A DNA stretch of 64,000 bases from Heliorestis acidaminivorans (GTDB taxonomy: Bacteria > Bacillota > Desulfitobacteriia > Heliobacteriales > Heliobacteriaceae), in contig NZ_WBXO01000002.1 in the NCBI RefSeq assembly GCF_008933955.1, positions 310,001 through 374,000 of the forward strand. The letters run 5' to 3'. Below the pieces are notes generated by a model. That model was not told the DNA's origin and did not search any database. It was given only the letters and a program-made list of their open reading frames with translations. Made by a program: the position numbers and the translations under genes. This document shows, in pieces, positions 1 to 9,563 of this stretch. Within the stretch, counting starts at the first letter, position 1; each line of letters begins with the position of its first letter.

Positions 1-2777
1 CAACGTTCTCCTAGGTTAAAGTAGCCTGTTTCCCAATTTGCTCCAGACATACTAATCGATCGAGAGGCTAATCCATGTAGAATCGCTTCTCCTTCTGGTG
101 ACTTCCATCTTAGACCGCTATCATAGCTATAGCCCCTATTGATTAACTCTTCTTCACTTACTAGGATAGGACAGCGCCAGTTGCCACTGACTTCTAAGAT
201 TACTTTTATGGAGTCTTCTGCTAGTAAAATGTTGTGCTCATTGTAGATTTTCACGGTGGGACTGTAGATTCCTAGTTCTTTGTAAGTGTGATTTACCTTT
301 GAGTTTCCTTCTGTTACTTCATTAAAGAGTTCTGTGCCATCATCAAAATCCCATTCGAAGCGGTATTCTCCTTCTGGTGTAGCGTGGGCTTCAAAGGTGT
401 GTTCAGCTTCTGTAGCCCCTTCCGCTAAAGCATAGGTGATGATTCTTGGTGGTAAAATGGAGACGCTTTTTTCTCCTGTTTTTACTATTACTCGGGCAGT
501 TTTATGCATGATGGGACTATTGTCTTCTTGGTTGATAAGGTTTACTGAGAAGGTATATTCTGCTTCTTCTTGGCCAGTTATTTCGTCTTGTGGGCTCATC
601 TTGTACTGGTAGGTGATTCTTGCAGAGGCATTTCCGTTTTGTACTGTACTTATTTCTTCACCGGTGCTGTCTTCCCTTTCTGTTCCTGCATTCCATGAAA
701 AAGCGACTTGTTGCACCGATTCAGGTAGATTGGTTGCTTCTACGTTGAAAGTATATTCTTTTCCTTCCTCAGCATCGAGAATTTCAGCAGGGTTGATGGT
801 TAGATCAACGTTAGCATCGCGTATTGTTATGGTCACGCTATCTTGACTAGTGCCACCGTTACTTGTTAAGACGTATAAGCTATCTCCAGGTGACAAACTG
901 ACCATAGCCGCTTCACTGCTCTTGTAGAGCGATTGCAAAGGAAGTGGTTTTCCTGGTAGGCGTTCGTTGTTGTTCAAAACGAAAAGATCTACGAATAGGT
1001 GCGCTCCTAAGTCTTTATTTATTTTTACTTCTAGGCTACGTGCTCCTGCTGTACTATCAATGTCAGCTTGCACAATCCAAAGCTTAGCTGTGTTGTCTGG
1101 TGAAAGGCTTGCGTTATGAGTTAATACTTTGCTATCAAGAGTCATCTTCTCTTCTGTTCCCATTGTATTAGGTGCTTTCGTTACGGAGCTATCTGCACTA
1201 AAGAAAGTATAACGGGCAAAGTTTCTATATAGTTCGCTTAAGGTAGCACCGGCGTTGGTACTTAAGTAGTACTTAATATTGTCGTAGACGAGGGTACGTT
1301 CTGCTACATGATCCCAGAGAGCTTTGAAGTTGACGCCTTCTTTTTGTACTAGATAATCAATAAATTGTGCCACTTGGTATTTGTGTTGATCTCCAATGTC
1401 AGGGTTGTAATAGAGGGGGTGGTTAAAGAATTTTTCATCGATTTCTGCAAATCTTCTCGTACCTATGATGCCACCGGCGGCATAGTCAGCTGTTGCTTCT
1501 ACCCACCAGCGCCGAGCACCTAAGCCATAGACGTTGAAGTATTGGTTTTGAATAGCATGGAAGTATTCGTGAGCCGCTTCGTGTTTTAGATCGATTTTGC
1601 CGTGCGGTGCTACTTGAATATTACTGAGATAGATATAGCCTGTCAGAGGACTATATTCACTTTCTAAGAAATTACCTAAGAAGACAAGAATTCTACCTCC
1701 TGCTAAGGTTGATTTGGTCATAAAGCCAGGCTCTTTGAAGCCCATTGATGTTACATAGACATTGTGTGCTTCTGTTAAGGCTTTTAGGACGTCTTGAGCC
1801 ATTGCTTCTTGATCAGCCCAGCAGGGACAGAAAGTGTTGTTATTATTGTTGTAAATTACGCGAAATTGGGCATTTTCATGGCGGCCCAGTCCTTCTTTTT
1901 GCACGCTTACTGCTACGGGAGAAAGGTTTTTCGTATAGAAGGTTAATTTTTGCTCTTCTTCATTCACTCCGATAGGTACTTGGTGCCATTGTTGAAGCTT
2001 TTCATCCCAGTGTAGACCACTTAATACTTCTTGAGGATGCCAGCCTTCCGGTATTACGGAGGGATCGTAAGGTATGGTTAGAGCAATAGGGTCTGTAAAT
2101 TCACTTAAGGCCCCAATGGTTACGTCGTAGAGGGCTATTGGTTCACCTAGGGCGCTGGGAATTGGTGAGGGCGCTTTTTCTAAAGGGGCAATGGTAACTT
2201 CTTCTGTGCCTTCCAGTAACCCAGCTGGTATGGTGACGGTGAGAGTTCCATGAGAAATTGATTGTGCTTCTTCAGAAGCTGATACACTTTGAGTTAAGGC
2301 TTTTTCTGTAGCTTTAGCTTCTTCTGTGACTTTATCTTCTTGCTTTGGTTCTGTTGGAGTTAATTCTGTTGTACTAGGGGTCGAACTACCGCTCCCTGTT
2401 ACAGATCCTCCACCGCTGAGGCCTCCACTTTTTCCGGCTCTATCAGCTTCTTCGGTAAGGTTTTCCTGGCCCTCGCTAACTTTTCCCTTGCTTTCTTCAT
2501 TTATCTCTTTTGTACTGCTAGTAGAAGAGTCCTTTTGTTGCTCTATAATTGCTTTAGCTTTATCTATAATCACTGAAGTTTCAGCGCGACTTATCGGTTT
2601 TAAGGGAGCAAAAGTTCCATCAGGGTAGCCTTGCATTAGTTCTATTTCTGTTACTGATGCTATAGCATCTAAGGCCCAGTTGCTGATTATTTCTTGGTCT
2701 GCGAATAAAGGAAGTGTAGTAGATTCTATTATTACAGAATGGCTTCCTTTACACCTTACAGGCAGGGTTAAGTCTTT
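1..2777 (-). pseudogene. 5'-truncated SLH-domain surface metalloprotease-like gene, also cut by the window edge
   Basis: This is one long open minus-strand frame with no stop from the window edge up to the TAG at 2778-2780. It encodes the end of an SLH repeat (FADQEI...GYPDGTFAPL...SRAE), a Ser/Thr/Glu-rich linker, a ZU5-like beta segment (TLTVTIPAGLL), an HEAAHEYFH motif with a downstream WWVEATADY glutamate (HExxH...E, gluzincin pattern), and PKD-like repeats (WDFDDGT...HTY). Such proteins are normally exported and held in the S-layer by three SLH repeats. Here only the last repeat is left. There is no signal peptide, and the first in-frame ATG (2636) lies inside the SLH motif. I infer a gene broken at its 5' end near 2.7 kb. 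A distant exon-like or frameshifted start was not found. Confidence 0.7.
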
Positions 2778-3600
2778 CTATTATCCTCTTTATTCTGATC
2801 TTACTTTCCCTACCACGCTCTTTATCGTGCCAAAGGCTTTAGCTATTACGGGCATGACATCAGATAATCCTAGCCATAATCGTTACAGCGCCTTACATAC
2901 TGATTTGTTTACGGTAGAGCAATGTACCTGGATATTTAAGCATATGCAAGCAAAGTGCCGCCCTCTTGTGGAGCTAACAGCTGTTCACGAAGCTATGGAA
3001 CTCTTCGATTTAGTTGATTCTAAGCAGTTTCATCGCAATGATGCTTACTTTTATGTTAAGTTACCTCTATTGTTAGCTTCTTCCGAAGCTATTTTGCAAG
3101 AAGTTCTCTCTGCTAATAAGGCTGATAAGTTAACTGTCGAAAAATGTCTCCAGTATCATCAACGTATGACCGCTCTTTTATATAACGACTGCACAAATAG
3201 ACAGTTTTATCATCTAGAAGAATTGAAAAACCTTGCTAGCCTTGAATATAGAATTGATCCTCTCTTATCGGCATTACTAGGTATGCCTATTGAAGTTACT
3301 AAAAAGCACTTTATGCAAAGTATTCAAGTTATGAGCAGACGAATTAAGGAGAATGCTCATTGGGAGATTGCCCTAATCTCCTGCCATGAGATTGCTACTT
3401 CTATGCCTGTGCAGTTATGGGTGGAAAAAAATAATTCTGTCCTCGCCTGGTCGAGCGATGATACTTTTCCTTATGCCGCTTCTGCCCTTGAGCCTACTGT
3501 GGTTAATGCTTTTTATCACATCTACGATAGAATGTGGCATACTGTACCGAAGGTTTTTCGTGATCGTAATTGGGTCCTAGCGGAGTTAGAGAAGTTATAA
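2680..3600 (+). CDS. Unrecognised protein, probably an N-terminally truncated remnant
   Basis: This is a 306-codon plus-strand frame. The C-terminal half reads like a real helical protein (for example FYHIYDRMWHTVPKVFRDR near the end), but I do not recognise the family. No helix-turn-helix or other signature was identified. The first 50-60 codons overlap the antisense SLH remnant, and no ribosome binding site precedes the ATG at 2680. An internal ATG at 2854 is also weakly served. The head-to-head overlap with another gene that lacks its 5' end suggests a rearrangement joined two gene fragments here. It may be a pseudogene. The true start is unresolved. Confidence 0.4.
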   Translation: MLIISWSANKGSVVDSIITEWLPLHLTGRVKSFYYPLYSDLTFPTTLFIVPKALAITGMTSDNPSHNRYSALHTDLFTVEQCTWIFKHMQAKCRPLVELTAVHEAMELFDLVDSKQFHRNDAYFYVKLPLLLASSEAILQEVLSANKADKLTVEKCLQYHQRMTALLYNDCTNRQFYHLEELKNLASLEYRIDPLLSALLGMPIEVTKKHFMQSIQVMSRRIKENAHWEIALISCHEIATSMPVQLWVEKNNSVLAWSSDDTFPYAASALEPTVVNAFYHIYDRMWHTVPKVFRDRNWVLAELEKL

Positions 3601-3614
3601 AGCAGACAGTTAGC

Positions 3615-3992
3615 TCAGACCCTATCAATACCTGCCAAGTCAAAATAGACATTTCTAGCTCTAAAAGGGGCAGGGTTGGAATAGAGCAATTTGAATTTAT
3701 CGAAATCGCTGATTCTTTTAGAGTGATAATAGGGTTTGCTAAAGCTTAGTTTCTCCTCTCTGAGCCAAGCAGGCACTTCGAAGCCTTGAATTTGCAAATA
3801 ATAGTCGATTAAAGCGGAGGCTATAGTTAAATAGCTTAATTCTTTATCGTCACATAAGTTAATATCCATAGGTTCCCAAAGGCTATCGATAAAAGTGCTA
3901 TCTTTTGTTTTTAATAATTCTAAAAGTTGATTTAAACTTGTGTCTACATCAGGGTAGTCATATAACTTTTGTAAGTACTTATTTCCAATCAT
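3615..3992 (-). CDS. Small partner protein of the adjacent nucleotidyltransferase
   Basis: This is a 125-aa soluble, acidic protein with no recognised domain. Its start codon lies inside the end of the upstream gene (14-bp overlap, TATGATTGG), so the two are probably translationally coupled. The C-terminal pattern (VPAWLREEKLSF...PYYHS...NPAPFRARNVYFDLAGIDR) resembles the small proteins commonly found beside DUF6036-type nucleotidyltransferases. By that context I infer the second member of a toxin-antitoxin-like pair. Which member would be the toxin is not evident. Base composition is AT-rich compared with the housekeeping genes to the right. Confidence 0.55.
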   Translation of the reverse strand: MIGNKYLQKLYDYPDVDTSLNQLLELLKTKDSTFIDSLWEPMDINLCDDKELSYLTIASALIDYYLQIQGFEVPAWLREEKLSFSKPYYHSKRISDFDKFKLLYSNPAPFRARNVYFDLAGIDRV

Positions 3993-4545
3993 AGCCGAGG
4001 TCCTCTCCTAAGTATTGAATAAACCTAATTTGCCGCTCCCCCAAGAGTCTTAGGGATATGTAATTTGAAACAACAGCTAAAAGCTTTTCTTTTGTACTTA
4101 TCCCTAAATCCTTACACAAAATAGCGGCATCAACAAAATCTTTAGCTGGTTCTGGCCTAGCGGCGAGTATTTTCATGGCTAGAAGTTGTTCCGTTTTTGG
4201 TTTTAATATTTTTAGATTGGAAAAGACTTTGAAGGTTTCTTTATCTTCTTTTAAAATATATTGCAATGGTCCTTTGATGTCTTCATTAATCCATCCATCA
4301 GGAAGGTTGAAAGTGAATTTTGTAAGCTCTAATATATGATCTAATAGTTTATGATTACTTTCGTTAAATACACAATCTATATCTTTCGTTGCAGGTCTAT
4401 TATCATAAACCATTGTCATGATCGAGCCACCGTAAATTGTTATTTCTAGCTGTAATTGATTTTCTTTTAACCGTTCATTTAGGTAATTGAATATATCTAA
4501 AAGTATCTCTTTGTCCATCAAACCATTATCTCTTAACTTTTCCAT
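3979..4545 (-). CDS. DUF6036-type nucleotidyltransferase (toxin-antitoxin-like)
   Basis: This is a 188-aa protein with the nucleotidyltransferase fold signature: GGSIMTMVYDNRPATKDID holds the GGS motif and the metal-binding DxD-like pair, followed by a helical region with KxxxLLAMKILAARPEPAKDFVDA typical of AbiEii/DUF6036 proteins. I chose the ATG at 4545 because GGGAGGGG ends 5 nt upstream; a longer reading would start before that site. An extended -10 (TGGTACAAT) lies just upstream. Members of this fold act as toxins or antitoxins that modify tRNA or proteins. The substrate here is unknown. It overlaps its small partner downstream. Confidence 0.65.
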   Translation of the reverse strand: MEKLRDNGLMDKEILLDIFNYLNERLKENQLQLEITIYGGSIMTMVYDNRPATKDIDCVFNESNHKLLDHILELTKFTFNLPDGWINEDIKGPLQYILKEDKETFKVFSNLKILKPKTEQLLAMKILAARPEPAKDFVDAAILCKDLGISTKEKLLAVVSNYISLRLLGERQIRFIQYLGEDLGYDWK

Positions 4546-4651
4546 ATAACCCCTCCCGTGTTTATATTGTACCACATTCTCTATATTTTCTTACTTTTTG
4601 ATTTCCTATCTTCTTTATTGAGCAGTTTAGCGGATAATTCTTTTTTAGTTC

Positions 4652-4690
4652 AAAAAACCTCAGCTCCTATATGGAAGTTGAGGTTTTTTG
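4652..4690 (-). terminator. Bidirectional-looking intrinsic terminator
   Basis: The 11-bp arms AAAAAACCTCA and TGAGGTTTTTT are separated by a 17-nt loop. The A and T runs form part of the stem, so it could act on either strand. It lies directly downstream of the UbiD-family gene on the minus strand. Confidence 0.75.
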
Positions 4691-4712
4691 GCTTTTCTGA
4701 TTAAGCTTATCG

Positions 4713-6551
4713 CTAAGAAGAGACTAAGCTGGCTAGGCTAGCACCTTTGGCAAAAAATCGTTCAATTTTTCTCTCTACAGTAGGATCAGGAATCAAGGGC
4801 GGTGCATGATGCGGTTTAATGCGCACATCGATAATTAGATTATCACAGCCCCAGTGTTTGTATTGATAAGAGCTGTTCAGACCATAAATGTCGTGAGAAG
4901 GGTTACTCCGCGTAAAGGTAACCCAGAGAAAGTTGCTCATAGATTGACTGAGGAAGTTACTATCGTCACATAAAATTATCATGGGGCAATTAGACAAGGT
5001 CCCTCTGCTAGGCAAAGTTCTCATCATCTGCTCTAGTTCTTCACTAGCTTTTTGGTACGATGAAAAAACTGGGCCTTCCAGCGCAACTACCCCAGGCATG
5101 ACCAAGCGAGGATTGTTGTAGCCATAGTCACCTAATTTTTTCAACCCTTCTGGCACTTCTCTACATAGTTCTCTTTTCTTATCGCCATAGGCGGCAAAGA
5201 TAACTTTGCTTCCTCTGTTTAGGCCTGTTCCTGAGTAGTCAAGAGTGTCAATCGTAGTATTCGTTTGAAAGTGTATATCTCGCTGTAGATCAATTCTTTC
5301 TAAGATATAAGACAAAAATTCTACTTCCTTGTGAGTACTTAAAGGTTGCTCATCTTCTGCTGTAATAAATAGATATTTGGCTAAGCTTAGTTGTCCCGTT
5401 CCTAAGATGCGATTAGCTATAGTTAATAGTTCTGCTGGTTCTTTAACTTGCTGGTAAGGCGTGTAACGTTCACTGCCAATAGCAAAAAGCAAAGGATGAA
5501 CGCCAGCGGCATCTACGGCATGGACTTCTTTGACACCTGGTATTTCTTGTTTGATAGCATCACCAGTTAATTCATGAATGAGAGCACCAAAAGAGGTATC
5601 TTCCTGTGGTGGGCGACCAACAACGGTAAAAGGCCAGATAGCATTATCTTTGGCATAGACCTTGTGGACTTTCATAACGGGAAATTCATGAGTTAGACTG
5701 TAATAACCTAGATGATCGCCAAAAGGGCCTTCTGGCTTCGTTTCTCCTGGGTATATATCGCCGGTAATTACAAAGTCAGCATCATGACTAATGCAATAGC
5801 CATCAACATAGCTGTACCGGAAGCGCCGTCCTGCAAACATTCCTGCAAAAGTCATTTCACTTAAGCCTTCAGGTAAGGGCATTACTGCTGAGATAGTATG
5901 AGCTGGTGGGCCACCGACGAAAATACTAACTTTTAAGGGCTTACCTTGCTTACTTGCTTTAGCTTGGTGTACGCCAATACCTCGATGAATTTGATAATGA
6001 AGTCCAATTTCTTTGTTCAGTTCATAGTCATTCCCGTTTAATTGTACTCGGTACATGCCCAGATTAGCATTCATGATGCCTGGCTTATCGGGGTCTTCAC
6101 TGTAGACTTGAGGCAAAGTAATAAAAGCACCCCCATCATCAGGCCAATGATGAATGAGGGGAAGATCGGCAATGTTTATTTCTCGAAAAGATGGGGGCAA
6201 AGAAGATTTTTGCATAGGTAAAGCTTTAGAGGCCGCTAAGCCTGTTTGTACATGGCTAAAAGGGTTTTTCAAGGCTTTAAAAGGATCATTTTTTAGAGCT
6301 ATTATTTTTTGTGTTGAATCCCAAGTTTTGCGGAACATATATTTACTTCTCTCAACTGTCCCGAAAAGGTTAGAAAGTGCGCGGTATTGAGAGCCTTTTA
6401 CATTTTCAAAAAGTAAGGCTGGTCCACCAGATTCGTATACTTTTAGATGGATCGCCGCCATTTCTAGATAGGGGTCTACTTCTTCGTGAATTCGAATTAA
6501 CTGTCCTTGTTTTTCTAGATCTAGGATAGCTTCTTCTAAGTTTTTATACAT
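4713..6551 (-). CDS. UbiD-family (prFMN-dependent) decarboxylase, MqnL candidate
   Basis: This 612-aa protein matches the long form of UbiD decarboxylases. Seen motifs are PALLFENVKGS near residue 45, LHYQIHRGIGVHQAKA and EGPFGDHLGYYSLTHEFP in the prenyl-FMN/metal-binding core, and VVGRPPQEDTSFG. These enzymes decarboxylate aromatic or unsaturated acids using prenylated FMN made by UbiX, which is not in this window. In anaerobes such long forms often serve menaquinone synthesis (MqnL or MenA-pathway steps), but no other menaquinone gene is adjacent, so the substrate is inferred. The start is supported by TAGGAG upstream. Confidence 0.8.
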   Translation of the reverse strand: MYKNLEEAILDLEKQGQLIRIHEEVDPYLEMAAIHLKVYESGGPALLFENVKGSQYRALSNLFGTVERSKYMFRKTWDSTQKIIALKNDPFKALKNPFSHVQTGLAASKALPMQKSSLPPSFREINIADLPLIHHWPDDGGAFITLPQVYSEDPDKPGIMNANLGMYRVQLNGNDYELNKEIGLHYQIHRGIGVHQAKASKQGKPLKVSIFVGGPPAHTISAVMPLPEGLSEMTFAGMFAGRRFRYSYVDGYCISHDADFVITGDIYPGETKPEGPFGDHLGYYSLTHEFPVMKVHKVYAKDNAIWPFTVVGRPPQEDTSFGALIHELTGDAIKQEIPGVKEVHAVDAAGVHPLLFAIGSERYTPYQQVKEPAELLTIANRILGTGQLSLAKYLFITAEDEQPLSTHKEVEFLSYILERIDLQRDIHFQTNTTIDTLDYSGTGLNRGSKVIFAAYGDKKRELCREVPEGLKKLGDYGYNNPRLVMPGVVALEGPVFSSYQKASEELEQMMRTLPSRGTLSNCPMIILCDDSNFLSQSMSNFLWVTFTRSNPSHDIYGLNSSYQYKHWGCDNLIIDVRIKPHHAPPLIPDPTVERKIERFFAKGASLASLVSS

Positions 6552-6751
6552 TCTACTACTCCTAATTCTTAGACCTTGTTAACTTCTATTATTTATTTGC
6601 GTTATTATAATACATCTAGGAATTTACTTCCACTAATTCAGATAGGCTTGCTGTTGAAGATCTTATGAAAACTAATAAGAAACTTTCTGCTCCTTCTCGG
6701 GGTGTAAGTGGTAAAATGTAACTATCCTCAAAAAAGAAAGCTGGTGACCCT

Positions 6752-8002
6752 ATGCAGAATAAACACCGAAAACGGCTCAAGAAGACCTATCAAATCTTTG
6801 CCTTTGTCCTCTTAGGAAGCTTTGTGCTCTTCTTATCTGCTTGTGCCCCACTATCTGCTAATAAAGACTTAACTTCTCCAGCAATATCTGGTACTACCGT
6901 TTCTCAAAAAGGCGACTTTGTTTCTACCAATCAAGAACCTTACGTCCCCCCTACAGCAAAAGTGACCATCACTGCTACCGGCGATTTAATTATGCACAAC
7001 ACCTTAATCTTCTCTGGTCGACAAAGTAATGGGACCTATCAGTTTGATCATTTCTTCAAGGAAGTAGAACCTCTTATTTCTTTAGGCGACTATGGGATCA
7101 CCAATCTAGAAGGTACTTTGGCAGGAGAGAGTGCCGGTGGCTATACGGGATATCCTCTCTTTAATGCACCAGACACCTTAGCAGATGCTATAAAAAGTGC
7201 TGGTTTTGACATGGTTACAACTGCCAATAATCACATTCTTGACCGCGGTTATCAAGGCGCACTGCGAACGAAAAGGGTTCTAGAAAGTGCCGGTCTTGAC
7301 ACGGTGGGTATCAGTGAAACCCCTGAAGAACGAGAGATGCACTTCATTAGAGAGTTTAACGGAGTTAAGGTGGGCTTTCTCGCTTATACATATAGCACCA
7401 ATGGAATTCCCCTACCTAAAGATCGTCCAGAATTTATCGCTTTTGTTGAAAAGGAGCGCATTATCAGTGACGTCCAGAAACTGAGACCTTTATGCGATCT
7501 TCTTGTGGTACTCCTGCACTGGGGCACTGAATACAGTCCAGAGCCATCACAGGGGCAGAGAAAGTTGGCCCAAGAGATCTTTTCCAGCGGGGCAGATATG
7601 ATCTTAGGTGGACACCCTCATGTAATTCAACCCATGGAAGTAATGCAAATCGACGGAAAAGATAAGTTTATCATCTACTCCATGGGCAATTTCCTTGCCG
7701 ATCAACGAGGCTTAGAACGCAATAGTGGTATAGTCTTAACTACCAGTTGGGAAAAGAACTTTGATACAAAGGAATTGCGCTTGTTGGAAGTTAACTATGT
7801 GCCGACTTATTCTCATCGGTACTATGAACATCAGCGCATGCATTTGCGAGTCGTGCCTATAGAAGAGACGATGGAAAAAATAAAAAACAAGGAAGAGCCT
7901 TTCTTAACGCAAAAGGACTTGCCCACTCTCCAGACTGTCTTGGACGATACGCGCCGACGACTAGGGCCGGAGTATAAAGCTGAAGCAGGTAGGGACTTGT
8001 AA
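6752..8002 (+). CDS. CapA-family (PGA_cap) metallophosphatase-like lipoprotein
   Basis: This is a 416-aa protein with a lipoprotein signal peptide: a basic start, a hydrophobic stretch and the lipobox LSAC at residues 28-31. The CapA fold follows with ATGDLIMH, NLEGTLAG, TTANNHILDRG, GGHPHVIQP and YSMGNFLAD motifs, which supply metal ligands in this calcineurin-like family. CapA proteins take part in poly-gamma-glutamate synthesis or export in Bacillus. Most clostridial homologues stand alone, as here, with no capB or capC, and their role is unproven. It is one of the few plus-strand genes in this arm and is transcribed divergently from the UbiD-family gene. Confidence 0.85.
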   Translation: MQNKHRKRLKKTYQIFAFVLLGSFVLFLSACAPLSANKDLTSPAISGTTVSQKGDFVSTNQEPYVPPTAKVTITATGDLIMHNTLIFSGRQSNGTYQFDHFFKEVEPLISLGDYGITNLEGTLAGESAGGYTGYPLFNAPDTLADAIKSAGFDMVTTANNHILDRGYQGALRTKRVLESAGLDTVGISETPEEREMHFIREFNGVKVGFLAYTYSTNGIPLPKDRPEFIAFVEKERIISDVQKLRPLCDLLVVLLHWGTEYSPEPSQGQRKLAQEIFSSGADMILGGHPHVIQPMEVMQIDGKDKFIIYSMGNFLADQRGLERNSGIVLTTSWEKNFDTKELRLLEVNYVPTYSHRYYEHQRMHLRVVPIEETMEKIKNKEEPFLTQKDLPTLQTVLDDTRRRLGPEYKAEAGRDL

Positions 8003-8036
8003 TAGGCGATTGAAATAAATTAAAAAAATATCACAC

Positions 8037-8516
8037 CTATTTATGATAGGGCTCGCCTCGATTAATCCGAAAAGCCCGATAGATCTGTTCCACCAAAATC
8101 AACTTCATCAACTGATGAGGAAATGTCATCTTAGAAAAAGAAAGCTTCTTATTAGCTCTTTGCATTACTTTATCACTTAAGCCATTAGAGCCTCCAATAA
8201 CAAAAGCAAGTTGGCTCTGACCATAAGTGGCTAAACGGTCCATCTCTTTGGCTAATTCTTCTGATGACCAGCTTACACCGTCTATCGCTAGAGCTATAAC
8301 ATAATGATCTGCTTTTATCTGCTGAAGAATCCGCTCGCCTTCTTTTTCTTTTACTTGTTCTATTTCTTTGGCACTCATGCTGTCTGGTGCTTCTTCATCG
8401 CTTACTTCTATGTGTGTTAATCTACAATAAACCGAAAGTCGTTTGCTGAATTCTTCAATGCCTAGCTTTAGATACTTTTCTTTAATTTTGCCGACAGAGA
8501 TAATCTGAATTTGCAT
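8037..8516 (-). CDS. rlmH: 23S rRNA (pseudouridine1915-N3)-methyltransferase
   Basis: This SPOUT methyltransferase has the RlmH signatures [19 protein letters not shown] and the C-terminal [11 protein letters not shown]...[19 protein letters not shown]. It methylates helix 69 of 23S rRNA as a homodimer. I place the start at the ATG giving [15 protein letters not shown] because the usual length is 159 aa and this is the conserved N terminus. An in-frame ATG 27 nt upstream gives 168 aa, and the AAAGGAG site lies between the two, rather far (14 nt) from the chosen start. Its place after htrA and yycJ matches Bacillus gene order. Confidence 0.93.
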   Translation of the reverse strand: MQIQIISVGKIKEKYLKLGIEEFSKRLSVYCRLTHIEVSDEEAPDSMSAKEIEQVKEKEGERILQQIKADHYVIALAIDGVSWSSEELAKEMDRLATYGQSQLAFVIGGSNGLSDKVMQRANKKLSFSKMTFPHQLMKLILVEQIYRAFRINRGEPYHK

Positions 8517-8562
8517 AAGATTTTTATTTACTCCTTTTTCCATAGAAGTGAACAGTCAAAAA

Positions 8563-8593
8563 AAGGCCTCGGGATTAATTTTCCCGAAGCCTT
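8563..8593 (-). terminator. Intrinsic terminator
   Basis: The hairpin AAGGCcTCGGGA / TCCCGAaGCCTT has one mismatch and an 7-nt loop. A T7 run follows on the minus strand. It ends the transcript of the unknown membrane-anchored gene upstream. Confidence 0.85.
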
Positions 8594-8605
8594 CTTCTTT
8601 TTGTA

Positions 8606-9520
8606 CTATAGGTCAAGCAATTCTTGCTCAGCAACAAAGCCAATAACAGTCCATTTGGGAGCTCCCATAATGCCTGTAGCTTCATCAATACGAGCTAGCA
8701 CCATAACGTAACGCTCTTCCGTTTCTGCATTTTGCACTATAACACGGGAGGCATCGGCCATGTCAGCATAAGGAATATGACTTGAACCGTGGTTGCCGAA
8801 AAGAGTAACGCTTAAAACTTCCCAAGAGCCACCTTGTCCTGCTAGCACACTAACAGTTTCTTCTGTCATTTGAGCCAATAGATCAGGGTTGCCTTTCCAA
8901 GGTCCTTGTAGAGCATGATTATGACCAAACTTGAGACTAGTCAGAAAAGAGCGCGCTACCTGAGATACACGAGAAGAAGTAGAACTATCAATAAAGGAAG
9001 AATCGCCAACTACTTTCCAGCCTGCTTCTGTTTTTACGAGATCCCAGACGTGAGCACCTTGCATCTGACGGCTTTCAAACAAAGTAAGGTATTCGAAGAT
9101 TACGTGTGCTTGATGACCTTTTACATCAATAGCATAAGGCATTAGATAAATCTCAGGATTTTCTTCCAATCCTTCTGCTTGTAACATTTCTAAAACAATG
9201 GGAAAGTGCAGAATCTCTTCTTGCAAAGCATTGGCTGTGCCGTAAGAGCCAAAAGCAGTTGCTAACAAGGCTGGCTCTTCTTCTACTAGCGCAGTAAAGC
9301 GAGTGTCCAGTGCTTTTTCCACAGCGGCGAGGACTTCTTTTTGCGCAGTTGTCTGAGGTTCTACTACTTTCATATCCATGAGATAAGGCTGTCCTTGGTA
9401 AGCAACGACGGGCCCGAAGGCAAAGGTAGCAAATAGCGTTAGAATTATTAGAAAAGGAATCCATCCCCAAGGATGAGGACTTTTCTTTTCTGTTTTGGTG
9501 TCATGATTGGCTTGTCCCAT
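8606..9520 (-). CDS. Membrane-anchored extracytoplasmic protein of unknown function
   Basis: This 304-aa protein is not recognised. It has a short charged cytoplasmic start (residues 1-19), one hydrophobic anchor (WIPFLIILTLFATFAF, about 19-38) and a roughly 260-aa outer part. The latter half (HVIFEYLTLFESRQMQGAHVWDLVKTEAGWKVVGDSS) reads like a small alpha+beta NTF2/Cif-like fold, but that is only an impression. It sits 43 nt after htrA on the same strand, so it may be cotranscribed with that envelope protease. GGGGGC lies upstream of the ATG. Confidence 0.75.
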   Translation of the reverse strand: MGQANHDTKTEKKSPHPWGWIPFLIILTLFATFAFGPVVAYQGQPYLMDMKVVEPQTTAQKEVLAAVEKALDTRFTALVEEEPALLATAFGSYGTANALQEEILHFPIVLEMLQAEGLEENPEIYLMPYAIDVKGHQAHVIFEYLTLFESRQMQGAHVWDLVKTEAGWKVVGDSSFIDSSTSSRVSQVARSFLTSLKFGHNHALQGPWKGNPDLLAQMTEETVSVLAGQGGSWEVLSVTLFGNHGSSHIPYADMADASRVIVQNAETEERYVMVLARIDEATGIMGAPKWTVIGFVAEQELLDL

Positions 9521-9563
9521 TTTCTTATGAAGCCCCCTTTAAATTTTCCCCTCATCACGTAAC

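Noticed and set aside
2781..2900. Continuation of the SLH protein upstream of the stops at 2.78 kb
   Set aside because: The same frame holds several stops (TAA, TAA, TAG) and the peptide before them does not resemble an SLH repeat.
9153..9470. 105-codon minus-strand frame inside the unknown membrane-anchored gene
   Set aside because: It is an alternate frame of the better supported gene, with Arg/Ser/Cys-rich, low-likelihood composition.
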